This document shows, one piece after another, positions 26,854-36,567 of a stretch of 64,000 nucleotides of DNA; the first letter of the stretch is position 1; every line of letters begins with the position of its first letter. This DNA comes from Tildeniella nuda ZEHNDER 1965/U140. Its GTDB lineage: Bacteria > Cyanobacteriota > Cyanobacteriia > Leptolyngbyales > Leptolyngbyaceae. The position numbers were made by a program, and so were the translations under genes. The stretch is from assembly GCA_019358895.1 (NCBI GenBank), contig JAHHIG010000001.1:660427-724426 (forward strand), in the 5' to 3' direction. The notes below the pieces were generated by a model. The model searched no databases. It was not told the origin of the DNA and saw nothing but the letters and a program-made list of their open reading frames with translations.

Positions 26854-27456
26854 ATGACGCTCCCTTCCTGGTTGCCATCGCTCGTCTGGACAGATTATCG
26901 ACTGGCAATCCTGTTCACCGTTCTCATGCCGCTCATCTTGCTGGGCTGGACTCTGATCGCCAAAGCCGATGCGGTGCAGCGTCTGCTAATCATCTATTGG
27001 CGCGTTTCGAGCTTGCTGGCGATCGCCGTATATCTACTGATCGGAGCGCTGCCAGTTGGGTTTATTGCTGGCTGGATAGCGCGAATCTTGATTCCGGTTG
27101 CCCTCTGGTTCTGGGCAGATTTAAATGAAGAAATCACAGAACAGCCTCCTAGTCGGTTGAAACTCAGCTTCGTTTCTTGGCGCTGGGCAGTCTCACTTTA
27201 TTGCGGTCTTGGCGCGATCGCCCAAGTTCCCATTTTGCGCTGTGCCCTCATGGGGACGGATGCCTTGCTGAAAGAGCCTCTTTGCCGTCTCTGGCTTGAC
27301 CCACCCTGGGCGTTTAGAGAGGCATTTCACGCTACAACAAAACCCTTTTTCTTAGGCTTTTTAGCGCTGGTTGGTCTTGCTATCTATGTAGTGTATCTAG
27401 GCTATTTTGTGATGGTGCGTTTGGGTAGGCAGGGACGATCGGCAACAGGGCAGTAG
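26854..27456 (+). CDS. DUF3177 family membrane protein
   Basis: About 200 residues with five or six hydrophobic segments, matching a cyanobacterial family of unknown function (DUF3177). Typical stretches are WTDYRLAILFTVLMPLILLG, the long GFIAGWIARILIPVALWFWA and a late LVGLAIYVVYLGYFVMVRL. The start is the ATG at 26854; the upstream in-frame extension lies within the MITE. It is followed after five bases by a second conserved small gene, probably the same operon. Confidence 0.8.
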   Translation: MTLPSWLPSLVWTDYRLAILFTVLMPLILLGWTLIAKADAVQRLLIIYWRVSSLLAIAVYLLIGALPVGFIAGWIARILIPVALWFWADLNEEITEQPPSRLKLSFVSWRWAVSLYCGLGAIAQVPILRCALMGTDALLKEPLCRLWLDPPWAFREAFHATTKPFFLGFLALVGLAIYVVYLGYFVMVRLGRQGRSATGQ

Positions 27457-27461
27457 ACGCA

Positions 27462-27770
27462 ATGGTTGACTCGGTAAACGCGCCCGGACAGCGCTTAGAA
27501 CGCTACACCGAAAAGCGCCCTCAGGAGGTTCTACTCGTCACCGTTGATCTAGAGGGTGAACGCGATCAGGTAGCAATCTTCCGAGGCTTTTCTAGCTCAC
27601 TGGTGCGATCGACTGCCTTTGATCCCGATTTGCCTGTATTGCCTGGTCACGCGGTCATTCAGTCCATCGATCGCTTACAAAGCCCTTATGATCCCAGCAG
27701 TCCTCGCTACATCCAGCAAGGGATCACCTGGGCAGCGATGCAACCACTGCTCGAAGCGCTGGATGTCTAG
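27462..27770 (+). CDS. Conserved small cyanobacterial protein (possibly DUF7734)
   Basis: 102 residues, soluble. The conserved-looking core is PQEVLLVTVDLEGERDQVAI, then FRGFSSSLVRSTAFDPDLPV, with a C-terminal YIQQGITWAAMQPLLE. I recall this pattern from a small family shared by cyanobacteria and plastid-bearing plants; the family number is from memory. Five bases separate it from the DUF3177 gene, which suggests co-expression. Function unknown. Confidence 0.7.
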   Translation: MVDSVNAPGQRLERYTEKRPQEVLLVTVDLEGERDQVAIFRGFSSSLVRSTAFDPDLPVLPGHAVIQSIDRLQSPYDPSSPRYIQQGITWAAMQPLLEALDV

Positions 27771-27922
27771 CTAACCCAGGGCTAAATGTCTCCCTCCAGA
27801 CGCTGAACCGACGTTGATTGTTGCAGTGAGTAGACGCTTACTTTATTGGTGTGGTAACAATCGGATTTCTAAAGAAAATGTTATCCTCCACATTGAGTGT
27901 GTTGTGTGGGGTTATTTAATGT

Positions 27923-29461
27923 ATGGTTCAATCTCCAGTGAAGGTGCAAGCGCCCGATAGTCTCGGTCTCGCACCGTTGCAGCAGTCGTCCACGCCTGAA
28001 TTAGCACGATCGCCGCTTGCCCAATCACCGCCTATAACTGACATCAGCGCTAATCCAGCAATCGCTGGCTCTGGCTGGGGAGGACTGAACCTCCCAGAAA
28101 GTCGTTTATTTGGTACAGATGGCATTCGTGGGCGCGTTGGGGAACTGCTGACCGCTCCGCTGGCACTGCAAATTGGGTTTTGGGCGGGACATATCTTACG
28201 ATCGCAGTCTACTAGCGCTGCGCCCGTGATCATTGGGCAAGACTCGCGCAACTCCGGCAATATGCTGACGATGGCGCTTTCAGCAGGTTTGAATGCGGCT
28301 GGTGTGGATGTTTGGAATCTGGGGCTATGTCCTACGCCTACTGTGGCTCATCTAACCAGTACGTCAGGCGCGATCGGGGGCGTGATGGTTTCTGCCAGCC
28401 ACAATCCGCCAGAAGACAACGGCATCAAGTTTTTTGGCGCGAATGGCAGTAAGCTGTCGCTGGCATTGCAAGCACAAATCGAGTCCGCTTTGCGAGGCAT
28501 GAGCACCGTAGGACTAAACGGCACTGGCTGTGGGCAGCATTACTACCGCCCAGAATTAATCAACGACTATCTCGCAGCCATTCAGCAACCGCTACAGGCA
28601 AAAGGTTTACCACTGCAAAGTCTGCGAGTCGTGTTGGATCTGGCTTGGGGAGCTGCTGCACAGTTAGCCCCACAAGCCTTCGAGTCACTTGGCGCAACGG
28701 TTATTTGTCTCCACGACCAACCGGATGGCGATCGCATCAACGTCAACTGTGGCTCGACGCACATGGCGGCATTGCAAGCTGCGGTTCAGGCGCATGATGC
28801 CGATCTGGGGTTTGCCTTTGATGGGGATGCCGATCGCGTGCTGGCAGTGGATGCGAACGGTCGTGTAGTGGATGGCGATTACATCCTTTACCTTTGGGGA
28901 CAAGCCCTACGACAGGCACAGCAGCTACCGGGCGATACGATCGTCGCTACCGTCATGTCCAATTTAGGTTTTGAGCGTGCCTGGGAAAAGCAGGGCGGCA
29001 AGCTCATTCGCGCGGCTGTCGGCGATCAATATGTCCACGCTGAAATGTTGCAACATGGCTCTGTGTTGGGTGGCGAACAGTCGGGGCACATTCTCTGTAG
29101 CCACTACGGCGTGAGTGGTGATGGACTGTTGACCGCGCTCCATCTGGCTGCACTGGTTCAGCAATCGGGCGGCTCGTTGGCTGCACTGGTTGATCAAAGC
29201 TTTCAAACTTATCCGCAACGGTTACAAAACGTGCGGGTAGACGATCGCGATCGACGGCTCAATTGGCAAAACTGCGAACCACTCCAGCAGGCGATCGCGC
29301 AAGCAGAAGCCGCAATGGGCAACCAGGGACGGGTTCTCGTCCGCGCTTCTGGCACCGAACCGCTCATTCGCGTCATGGTCGAAGCTGCCACTGCCGATTT
29401 GGTAACTCACTGGACGGAGGCGATCGTGTCAGTAGTGCAGCAACACCTCGTCGTCGCATAG
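27923..29461 (+). CDS. glmM: Phosphoglucosamine mutase
   Basis: GlmM converts glucosamine-6-phosphate to glucosamine-1-phosphate for peptidoglycan and outer-membrane precursors. The active phosphoserine is S159 in [17 protein letters not shown], the metal loop is FDGDADRVL, and the C-terminal phosphate-binding loop is [13 protein letters not shown]. The first 60 residues before [12 protein letters not shown] are a Ser/Pro/Gln-rich extension not needed for the fold. The annotated ATG is the first in frame, so translation might also begin later. Confidence 0.94.
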   Translation: MVQSPVKVQAPDSLGLAPLQQSSTPELARSPLAQSPPITDISANPAIAGSGWGGLNLPESRLFGTDGIRGRVGELLTAPLALQIGFWAGHILRSQSTSAAPVIIGQDSRNSGNMLTMALSAGLNAAGVDVWNLGLCPTPTVAHLTSTSGAIGGVMVSASHNPPEDNGIKFFGANGSKLSLALQAQIESALRGMSTVGLNGTGCGQHYYRPELINDYLAAIQQPLQAKGLPLQSLRVVLDLAWGAAAQLAPQAFESLGATVICLHDQPDGDRINVNCGSTHMAALQAAVQAHDADLGFAFDGDADRVLAVDANGRVVDGDYILYLWGQALRQAQQLPGDTIVATVMSNLGFERAWEKQGGKLIRAAVGDQYVHAEMLQHGSVLGGEQSGHILCSHYGVSGDGLLTALHLAALVQQSGGSLAALVDQSFQTYPQRLQNVRVDDRDRRLNWQNCEPLQQAIAQAEAAMGNQGRVLVRASGTEPLIRVMVEAATADLVTHWTEAIVSVVQQHLVVA

Positions 29462-29470
29462 AGCCGATGC

Positions 29471-29540
29471 AGAAACCGGGTTTCTCTATGAGTCCATGCT
29501 GTCAAGCATCAGGTGACACCCAGAAGCCCGGTTTCTTTTA
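29471..29540 (+). terminator. Inverted repeat after glmM
   Basis: AGAAACCGGGTTTCT (29471) and AGAAGCCCGGTTTCT (29522) can pair at 14 of 15 positions and are followed by TTTTA. It is a common cyanobacterial palindrome and a likely terminator. Confidence 0.6.
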
Positions 29541-29553
29541 GATTAAATTTTCC

Positions 29554-30393
29554 ATGCCTGTGATGGAACTCTCGCCGCGAATCCATCCTTTGGGCAATGT
29601 TTGCATGGCTGACGATCGCAATCAGAACGCGTATGCGGCTTCTCGCATTGTGCAACATTATGCGCAGTTAGGTATGCTACAGCCTGCCGAAAAGACTGTC
29701 CTTGATCGTCTTCACGATCGCTTACCCGGCATGAAAATGCTCGACATTGGGGTGGGTGGCGGACGGACAACAAAGCACTTTGCTGCGATCGTTGCAGACT
29801 ATATCGGCATCGATTACTCGGCTGCGATGATTGCTGCCTGTCAAAAACGCTTCGCAGACTCTGCTCAAACAGCGCTATTTGAAGTCTGCGATGCGCGAGA
29901 TCTAAGCCGCTTTCAAGACGATTCGTTTGATTTTATTTTGTTTAGCTTTAATGGTATTGACTATGTTTCTCACGTCGATCGGCTCAAGGTTTTTGCAGAA
30001 ATTAATCGAGTGGGCAAACCTGGTGGCTATTTCTGCTTTTCAAGCCATAATCTTCAGGGGTTTGAACAAGCCTTTGCGGTGAGAAAGCAGCTTAGCATTA
30101 ACCCGTTTAAGATGTACGTTAATTTGGTGATGGTAGCGTTGCTACGTTCCTTCAATCGCTCTATCACCTCTAAACAGTTGGCTGCTGCCGCACATATCGT
30201 GGTGAAGGATGAATCCCATCACTTTCGTTTGCGAACCTATTACGTCAGACCGCAAGAACAGCTCAATCAACTCAAAGCGAACTTTGGTACTGTTGAAGTC
30301 TATGGATGGCAAAGTGGCTTAAACATCACGGGTGAACGTGAGCTGATTGCTAATGTGGATTTGTGGCTTTACTATCTGTGCGTCATTGCTTGA
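29554..30393 (+). CDS. Class I SAM-dependent methyltransferase
   Basis: 279 residues. Motif I is MLDIGVGGGRTTKHFA, then YIGIDYSAAMI (motif II region) and DDSFDFILFSFNGIDYV (motif IV region). This is a small-molecule or lipid-type methyltransferase of the Methyltransf_11/25 kind; substrate unknown. A second ATG 17 codons in (MADDRNQNAYAAS, about 29605) is an alternative start. It is isolated, with repeats on both sides. Confidence 0.85.
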   Translation: MPVMELSPRIHPLGNVCMADDRNQNAYAASRIVQHYAQLGMLQPAEKTVLDRLHDRLPGMKMLDIGVGGGRTTKHFAAIVADYIGIDYSAAMIAACQKRFADSAQTALFEVCDARDLSRFQDDSFDFILFSFNGIDYVSHVDRLKVFAEINRVGKPGGYFCFSSHNLQGFEQAFAVRKQLSINPFKMYVNLVMVALLRSFNRSITSKQLAAAAHIVVKDESHHFRLRTYYVRPQEQLNQLKANFGTVEVYGWQSGLNITGERELIANVDLWLYYLCVIA

Positions 30394-30874
30394 GCAGGCA
30401 GGCGAGGGAGAGGTTGTTTGCAGCGTCTGGCGGTTAAAACTGCGACTACAGCACCGAGTTCGCCGACACGGACTACGGAAACGAAACGGTTTTGAAACCT
30501 GCGGAGGCAGTTTATAGCCCTTCGGTCATGGCTACGCTAGAGTTCGTCTAGCCGCGACTTAAGTTGCTAAGGCTATTTCGATCGCACACTGAGATTAATC
30601 AACACTGATGCGCATTCGCTCAGCGCCTGGGGCACTCTTACCCTTATACAGATGGCAGATGGGGTAGAAATGAGCCAAGCTAAAGGCGATCGATCGACTG
30701 AAGGCTGATTGCTAAAAACCTTTTATTAACAGTCGTTCATTACCAGTCGTTGTGGTTGCCCACCGTCAATGTGGAACTTTGTTAACGGCATCAAGAATTG
30801 CTCTATCACACAGACGTTCCTGATACCATGCAAAAACCTCGTGCATCGTACTCAATCCAAGTGGAGAAACCCCT
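30394..30874. other. Spacer with degenerate palindromic repeat
   Basis: Between about 30430 and 30575 lie decayed parts of a common cyanobacterial repeat: GCGGTTAAAACTGCGACTAC, GACACGGACTACGGAAACG, GTTTTGAAACCTGCGGAGGC and TAGCCGCGACTTAAGTTGC. The piece CCCTTCGGTCATGGCTACG is related to the short insertion at 42829-42854. No gene seen. Confidence 0.6.
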
Positions 30875-32275
30875 ATGGCGCTTGAACGGGATTGGGAATC
30901 AGAACAGGATCAAGCACGCTGCTTGGCGAAGCTACTTTGGGCAGTTGAGCAGTTAGGGGGTGATGCTGATCCCAGTCGGTTGGGCAAAACAGCCGAACTG
31001 GTGATTCAAACAATGACCGGACCGTGGCGCTTTTTTCACACGCCTGAGCATATTTTTGAGGTCGGCGAGTCAGGCGATGCGATCGAAGTATTAGCGGCAT
31101 TGTTTCACGATCTGGTGTACGTCCAGGTCGATCAGGGTGTGAGCGTCAACATCAGTGGCTATATTTCGGCGTTTGTGAAGGAGATCACAGGGCAGTTGGT
31201 CATTCGCGATCGCACTGAGCTACCCGATGATCCCATGTTTGCAATGGTGGCGCAGTTATTTGGTTTTGCACCAGAAGAAGTGCTGAAGCCAGCGGCTGGG
31301 CAGAATGAATTTCTCAGCGCGGTCATTGCTGCCAAGTCTCTAGAACAATTGCTTGCAGCGGAGCAAATCGCCCAGATTGCTGCCTGTATTGAGGCAACCA
31401 TTCCGTTTCGTAGCGATTCTGAGTCGGGCTTGAGTCCGAGCGATCGCCTCTACACGCGGTTGCAGCAAACCAACCTCACAATGGGCTTTGGCTGGCGAGA
31501 CGAGGAAGTATGCCAGATTGTGCGGCGATCGGTGCGGCTGGCAAATCGGGATATCGAAAATTTTGCCTATCCCTCTGCGGCTGACTTTCTCGACAACACC
31601 TGGAACCTGCTGCCCGAAACGAATCACGATTTGACCAACGCTAACTCGTATACGGTCAGTGGTTACCGGGTTTCGCTGCAAAAGATGGAAGGCTTTATGT
31701 ACTTCCTGAAGCCCGAACTGGTCTTTCAGCGGTTTCAATCGGAGCCGTCTGTAGAGGTTTATCAGCAGCTCATTGCACGTACGCAGCGCAATCTAGAGGT
31801 GGCTCGGCTCTATCTCGGCAGCAAACTACTGTCGATCGCCGTGATCGAGGCACTGTCGCAACGATTGGGACAGGATATTCCGCTGGCAACTATGATGGGC
31901 GAACTGTCATCGCATGGGCGATCGGTGGCACAACTAGAGAATTTTTTGCCCCAGCGATCAATGACCGTTGCCCCTGAGACCGACATTGAGGAAGACGTGC
32001 TGAGCCTGGTAGAAAAAGGACGCGGTCAATCGTCTTCCTACGACATCAAAAATTCACCCGTAGCGACGTATCTGATCAAATCGGTCGGGTTCTCAGAGTC
32101 TCGTCGCCTGTTAGTCCATGCCAAGTCATTTTTTAAGGGGACGCTGACGGCAGAAGCATTTTTGGCAACGTGCGATCGCGCTGTTGTGGATACCATCACC
32201 AACGGCATTCTAGAGGTCTTTGAAAGCCGCAAAGTTGCCATGCGCGGGCTTGCGTGCAGCAAGGAATGCTCCTGA
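30875..32275 (+). CDS. HD-like conserved hypothetical protein
   Basis: 466 residues, soluble. The N-terminal part has PWRFFHTPEHIFEVGESGD and VLAALFHDLVYVQVD, with the H..HD arrangement of HD-type metal-dependent phosphohydrolases. A later region (VRRSVRLANRDIENFAYP) also looks HD-related. The C-terminal 120 residues are not recognised. A second messenger or nucleotide substrate is possible but unproven. GTGGAG precedes the ATG at 30875. Confidence 0.65.
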   Translation: MALERDWESEQDQARCLAKLLWAVEQLGGDADPSRLGKTAELVIQTMTGPWRFFHTPEHIFEVGESGDAIEVLAALFHDLVYVQVDQGVSVNISGYISAFVKEITGQLVIRDRTELPDDPMFAMVAQLFGFAPEEVLKPAAGQNEFLSAVIAAKSLEQLLAAEQIAQIAACIEATIPFRSDSESGLSPSDRLYTRLQQTNLTMGFGWRDEEVCQIVRRSVRLANRDIENFAYPSAADFLDNTWNLLPETNHDLTNANSYTVSGYRVSLQKMEGFMYFLKPELVFQRFQSEPSVEVYQQLIARTQRNLEVARLYLGSKLLSIAVIEALSQRLGQDIPLATMMGELSSHGRSVAQLENFLPQRSMTVAPETDIEEDVLSLVEKGRGQSSSYDIKNSPVATYLIKSVGFSESRRLLVHAKSFFKGTLTAEAFLATCDRAVVDTITNGILEVFESRKVAMRGLACSKECS

Positions 32276-32294
32276 TTGCGCTCAAGACCGACGT

Positions 32295-33107
32295 ATGATC
32301 TGGATGCAGACCTCCTTAATTGAATCACTGGTTATGATGAGCTTGCCGTTTGGAAGCCCGCGAATGCTTGGTTGGATGGCGATCGCTGTTACGTTTACAG
32401 CAATGCTTGGTGGTCAGCTTATAGTGCCCTCTGCGATCGCAGCCGATCTAGCTAAACCCGATCCAGCTAAACCCGATCTAGCTAAACCCGATCTAGCTAA
32501 ACCTGCCAATCTTCGCGCCGTCAACATCTGGACGCGTGTTTTGGGAACCGCTAAACTGCCTGAGCCGTGGCGTATTGCGCCCTGCAACAGCAAAGCTCCT
32601 CTACTCTGTGTGTACCATCAGGGTGCATTCGTTGGCAACGTTGAGTTGGGGACGTATCTCATTAGCAGTCGAGCAGATTTAAGAAAAAAACTGACGGAGG
32701 CGGGCATTCCAGCCAAAGCATACGCCGATCCGAAGTATCGCAGCCAGGTTGAAACAGCGCTTAAAGCGTGGGTAGCAGATTACTACGCCGTCTTTAAAGA
32801 CGATCGCAAGTCTGCATACGGCAACAAAATCACGTTCACCGCTCAACCGCCGACCCGTGCCACGATCGGCAAACTCACGGGACTGCGCTACGGCTTTGCA
32901 GGTGTCAAGCAGGACAGCAGCATTCATGAAAAGCGTGTGGGCTATGTGGCGTTTGATGGTGCCATGTTGTATATCATCACCACTGCGTCTGATGCCACGT
33001 CTGAAACAGGTAAGTTTAAGACGCTCGAAGACTTCCAGCGCTTTGAACCATCCTTAACTAAGCTGGTAACAGGCTTACAACTGCCGATCGCCAAACCAGC
33101 CCGTTGA
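32295..33107 (+). CDS. Secreted hypothetical protein with AKPD repeats
   Basis: About 270 residues. The N-terminus has a hydrophobic export segment (LGWMAIAVTFTAMLGGQLIV) ending in an SAIAAD-like cleavage site. Directly after it come four tandem units of (L/P)AKPD encoded by a 15-bp DNA repeat (32449-32506). The mature domain (NIWTRVLGTAKLPEPWRIAP onwards) is not recognised. Several Met codons (32295, 32307, 32334) are possible starts; the true start must keep the signal segment. Confidence 0.65.
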   Translation: MIWMQTSLIESLVMMSLPFGSPRMLGWMAIAVTFTAMLGGQLIVPSAIAADLAKPDPAKPDLAKPDLAKPANLRAVNIWTRVLGTAKLPEPWRIAPCNSKAPLLCVYHQGAFVGNVELGTYLISSRADLRKKLTEAGIPAKAYADPKYRSQVETALKAWVADYYAVFKDDRKSAYGNKITFTAQPPTRATIGKLTGLRYGFAGVKQDSSIHEKRVGYVAFDGAMLYIITTASDATSETGKFKTLEDFQRFEPSLTKLVTGLQLPIAKPAR

Positions 33108-33115
33108 CTGCCCAT

Positions 33116-33928
33116 TTAACCCTTGGCAAGACGGTGCAGCCAGATATAGTCAGACCCTTCGGGGCTGCACTTGCTTTGAATGAGGCTGTTGGAGTAAAAA
33201 AGATTTTGCCCAGAGCGATCGGTGAGATAACCAGAAGCCGTCCACTCGCCGTAAGGATCGTTGACGTAGAAACCGCTCTTGTTATACCCGCGAATCACCA
33301 CAATGTGACCAAAGCTAGTGAAATAGCCGTGGACAATGCAAGGACGACCTTCGGCGATCGCCTTGCGAATGTCAGCCAGACTTCCCCGTAGCGTCAAATT
33401 ATCCTGCATGCCGTAAGCTTTCGCCATTTTCGCCAGATCATCGGGTTCATGACGGCTCAATCCACTCCCATCCATGTAGCGGTACAGTTCGTCTTCAAAC
33501 TGGACAGCACTGGTACGCTGCTTGATGCGGAAGTATGCCATCACCATTGAGAAACTGGTGACATTGCAGGCTCCAGTCGGATTGACCGCATTATCAAGCT
33601 GACTTTTGTAAGCAATACTGAGATTTTTACTTGCCGGAAGGGCACCGGGCGGTGGCGATGGGGCAGGCATCGGCTTGCTGTAAACCACTTTGCCCTGGCT
33701 ATCGATGAGCTGCACATGATAGCCGTAGACAAACCAGGTGTTTCTGGGTGGGTCGCCTAAAAAAGCGCCCAGGAGTGCGACTTTGAGATGGTCATTTTCA
33801 ACAAATTTCCAGGAGCTAAGCTCAAATACTTTATCCGCTGCAACCGTCACTTTATCTTTTGCAGGTAGTTTTGAGGAGTCGCCCGGTGATTGCTTAAATA
33901 TGGTACTTTGAACGACTTTAAGTCTCAT
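33116..33928 (-). CDS. C39-like cysteine peptidase
   Basis: 271 residues. The C-terminal domain is a papain-like C39 family peptidase with Cys121 in NPTGACNVTSFSM, His208 in SFGHIVVIRGY and Asp224 in VNDPYGEW. The N-terminal 95 residues (VVQSTIFKQSPGDSSKLPAK) look like a small beta-rich binding domain. There is no signal peptide or ABC-transporter fusion, so bacteriocin-leader processing is not indicated. It ends only 8 bp from the convergent secreted-protein gene. Confidence 0.82.
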   Translation of the reverse strand: MRLKVVQSTIFKQSPGDSSKLPAKDKVTVAADKVFELSSWKFVENDHLKVALLGAFLGDPPRNTWFVYGYHVQLIDSQGKVVYSKPMPAPSPPPGALPASKNLSIAYKSQLDNAVNPTGACNVTSFSMVMAYFRIKQRTSAVQFEDELYRYMDGSGLSRHEPDDLAKMAKAYGMQDNLTLRGSLADIRKAIAEGRPCIVHGYFTSFGHIVVIRGYNKSGFYVNDPYGEWTASGYLTDRSGQNLFYSNSLIQSKCSPEGSDYIWLHRLAKG

Positions 33929-34086
33929 AAACAACGCCCCCTGAAGCGAAATGAAAGCATCGAACGATCAACACAAGCTACATCAGTGGTCATCTTACAG
34001 GCTACACGACAGGCTACACATTGATATACCTATCCACAGTGAGCCTTTCCACAAATCCATCTATATACGCCAGCCGAGTGCCACCT

Positions 34087-34146
34087 ATAGCCATCTAACG
34101 GATAGCCATCTAACGGATAGCGATCGACCGCATAGCGATCGGTTCC
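34087..34146. repeat. 15-bp degenerate tandem repeat
   Basis: Four units of the type ATAGCCATCTAACGG, the later two mutated to ATAGCGATCGACCGC and ATAGCGATCGGTTCC, so the array drifts toward the HIP1-like GCGATCG. Confidence 0.7.
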
Positions 34147-34210
34147 TCTACAGCAGCTAAACTGTGTGCTGCCTCATCATACAGCCCCAGTAAAGGTAAC
34201 GGCAAAATCG

Positions 34211-34335
34211 TCCCCGATCGTAGCTTTCAGCGCTCAGCTTTCGGCGTTCAGCGTTCAGCGTTCAGCTTTCAGCTTTCAGCGCTCAGCTTTCAGCTTCTGC
34301 CCTCTGCCTTCTGCCCTCTGCCTCCTCCCTTCTGT
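34211..34335. repeat. Short tandem repeats (TTCAGCG / TTCAGCT and CTCTGCC)
   Basis: Roughly a dozen 7-bp units of TTCAGC(G/T), followed by TCTGCC(C/T)-type units. This fills the 475-bp spacer upstream of the double BtuR/CobO gene, where no other gene is seen. Confidence 0.85.
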
Positions 34336-34403
34336 TCCCCAGAACGCTACATATAGCGTAAACTCACAATCGGACGCACTAAGATGGGTTGAGTTCGATT
34401 AAG

Positions 34404-35564
34404 ATGAAGCTACAGCAAGCGGTGAAACCTATGACACGCGCAGGCATTGGGATTCGGACGGCAAATATGCGCTCCGAGCGTCTCACAGGACAAATTCATG
34501 TTTACGATGGAGCCGGGAAGGGAAAGTCTCAGGCAGCTCTCGGTGTTGTGCTACGTTCCATTGGTTTAGGCATTCACTCTGATCTACAAACCCGTGTGCT
34601 GCTGCTGCGCTTTCTCAAGGGTCCTGGGCGGACGTATGACGAAGATGGGGCGATCGAAGCCCTACAGCGTGGCTTTCCGCACCTGATCGATCAAGTGCGT
34701 ACCGGAAGAGCTGAATTTTTTGGTTTAGACGACATTACCCGCTTTGATCAACTGGAAGCACAGCGCGGATGGGATGTTGCCAAGGGCGCGATCGCATCAG
34801 GTTTATACTCAGTCGTCGTACTCGATGAACTCAATCCTGTTCTAGATTTGGGCTTGCTGCCCGTAGATGAGGTCGTGAGCACGCTCAAGCGCAAACCCAA
34901 TCACATGGAAATCATTGCGACCGGACGAGGTGCGCCACAACCGTTGCTGGACGTGGCTGACCTGCATTCAGAAATGCGACCCCATTACCATGCGGGTGCC
35001 AAAGAACAGGGCATTGCTGGCATTGAGATTTACACCGGGTCAGGTAAAGGGAAATCAACCAGTGCGCTGGGCAAGGCATTGCAGGCGATCGGCAAAGGCA
35101 TCAGTCAAGACAAATCGCATCGCGTGTTGATTATGCAGTGGCTCAAGGGAGGCAGTGGCTATACCGAAGATGCCGCGATCGCCGCCCTCAATCAGAGCTA
35201 CCCTAGCCTTGTCGATCACCAGCGCTGTGGACGCGATGCGATCGTGTGGCGGGGACAGCAGCAAGAACTCGATTACGTTGAAGCTGAGCGCGGGTGGGAA
35301 ATTGCCAGAGCGGCGATCGCTTCTGGCTTATACAAAACCATCATTTTGGATGAACTCAACCCCACGGTGGATTTAGAACTCCTGCCAGAGGAGCCGATCG
35401 TCCAGGCGCTGCTTCGCAAACCGCGTGACACTGAGGTGATCATCACCGGACGCTGCAAAAACCCGCCTGCCTACTTCGACCTTGCCAGCATTCACTCTGA
35501 AATGATTTGCCACAAACACTACGCTGAGAAAGGCATCGATCTCAAACGCGGTGTCGATTTTTAG
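34404..35564 (+). CDS. Tandem BtuR/CobO-like P-loop protein (corrinoid adenosyltransferase family)
   Basis: About 386 residues formed by two similar halves. Each has a P-loop (DGAGKGKS at 35-42 and TGSGKGKS at about 212-219), a QxxRGW-type helix (LEAQRGWDVAKGAIASGLY; VEAERGWEIARAAIASGLY), a Walker-B-like VVLDELNPVLDL / IILDELNPTVDL and a closing HSEM. Single-domain relatives attach the 5'-deoxyadenosyl group to cobalamin precursors. A two-domain form is known to me from cyanobacteria, but whether both halves are active is unknown. The ATG at 34404 is preferred over an upstream TTG. Confidence 0.85.
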   Translation: MKLQQAVKPMTRAGIGIRTANMRSERLTGQIHVYDGAGKGKSQAALGVVLRSIGLGIHSDLQTRVLLLRFLKGPGRTYDEDGAIEALQRGFPHLIDQVRTGRAEFFGLDDITRFDQLEAQRGWDVAKGAIASGLYSVVVLDELNPVLDLGLLPVDEVVSTLKRKPNHMEIIATGRGAPQPLLDVADLHSEMRPHYHAGAKEQGIAGIEIYTGSGKGKSTSALGKALQAIGKGISQDKSHRVLIMQWLKGGSGYTEDAAIAALNQSYPSLVDHQRCGRDAIVWRGQQQELDYVEAERGWEIARAAIASGLYKTIILDELNPTVDLELLPEEPIVQALLRKPRDTEVIITGRCKNPPAYFDLASIHSEMICHKHYAEKGIDLKRGVDF

Positions 35565-35586
35565 TTAGGGCTGACGCATAGGACAA

Positions 35587-36264
35587 CTACTCTACTTGCC
35601 TCATCCGGTAGCCCAAACCATGCACCGTTTCAATTAAATCACCCGGCGTACCCGCAGCACGAAGCTTGTGCCGCAGCGTTCTGATGTGAGTCTTAACGGC
35701 TTCTTCGGTTGGGGATTCGTCAAGCGACCAGAGCCGATCGATAATGCCGGGTCTACTGAGCACACGTCGTCCATTGGTGACCAGCAGTTCCAACAGCGCA
35801 TACTCCTTAGGCGTTAAAGACAAAGGTTGTTCACTGTAAGTCACATCGTAAGTGCTGGGATCGAGGCAGAGGCTGCCCCAATACAGCTTTGGTTTCATCG
35901 TCGCACTGCCGCGTCGTAGCAGTGCCCGAATTTGCGCCATCAATTCCTCAAGGTCGAAGGGCTTGACGATGTAGGCATCTGCTCCTGCGTCGAGTCCAAC
36001 AATTTTATCTGAAACTGTATCGCGGGCAGTTAGCATCAGAACAGGAGTCGAGATGTTGTGGTCGCGCAACTTTTGACACAGTTCGATACCGCTTAGCTTT
36101 GGGAGCGTGAGATCAAGCACCACCAGGTCATACTCTAGCGTTTCCAGCCAATCCCACCCGATCGCACCATCTTGTGCAGTATCGACCGTATATTGGCGAT
36201 TGGTGAGTGCCTCCGTCAGCAAATCGGCAATTTGAAGATCATCCTCAACCACTAAAATACGCAT
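35587..36264 (-). CDS. OmpR-family response regulator
   Basis: 225 residues: receiver domain with acidic E7/D8/D9, phospho-acceptor D51 (VVLDLTLP) and the KPFD lysine, then a winged-helix DNA-binding domain (LTPKEYALLELLVTNGRRVL, HIRTLRHKLRAAG). It is transcribed away from the histidine kinase gene that starts 303 bp upstream on the other strand, its probable partner. Target genes cannot be inferred. Confidence 0.93.
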   Translation of the reverse strand: MRILVVEDDLQIADLLTEALTNRQYTVDTAQDGAIGWDWLETLEYDLVVLDLTLPKLSGIELCQKLRDHNISTPVLMLTARDTVSDKIVGLDAGADAYIVKPFDLEELMAQIRALLRRGSATMKPKLYWGSLCLDPSTYDVTYSEQPLSLTPKEYALLELLVTNGRRVLSRPGIIDRLWSLDESPTEEAVKTHIRTLRHKLRAAGTPGDLIETVHGLGYRMRQVE

Positions 36265-36567
36265 TAACGTTTCGTTTTCAGAATAAAAGTACAGTGATAC
36301 AGGCGATCGTTCTCCCGACCAACGCTTGACGCTATTGCTTGTGAGCTTTGTAGCACTAGAGATAGGTGAGTCAATGGTGCAATCAAACTGGATGTAAGGA
36401 TAACTCAGCAGGTCGCTTGACGCAGAGACCCCTAGCCAACCATTTTACAAACAATGAGTCCTGTTTTGCTTGGCAAATAAATTACAGTAAGCAATGAATG
36501 ATCAACCTGTGCTTGAGGTGTTCTGGGCAATGGCTGTACGACTCAAAACTTATCGTTCTTAGTGCTT
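36265..36567. promoter_or_regulatory. Divergent control region of the two-component pair
   Basis: A 303-bp spacer between a response regulator (-) and a histidine kinase (+). It must carry two promoters, but I cannot point to a convincing direct-repeat operator. Confidence 0.35.

Noticed and set aside
33116..33928. C39 peptidase considered as part of a bacteriocin export system
   Set aside because: There is no ABC transporter fusion, no leader-type small peptide gene with a double-glycine site and no transport genes nearby.
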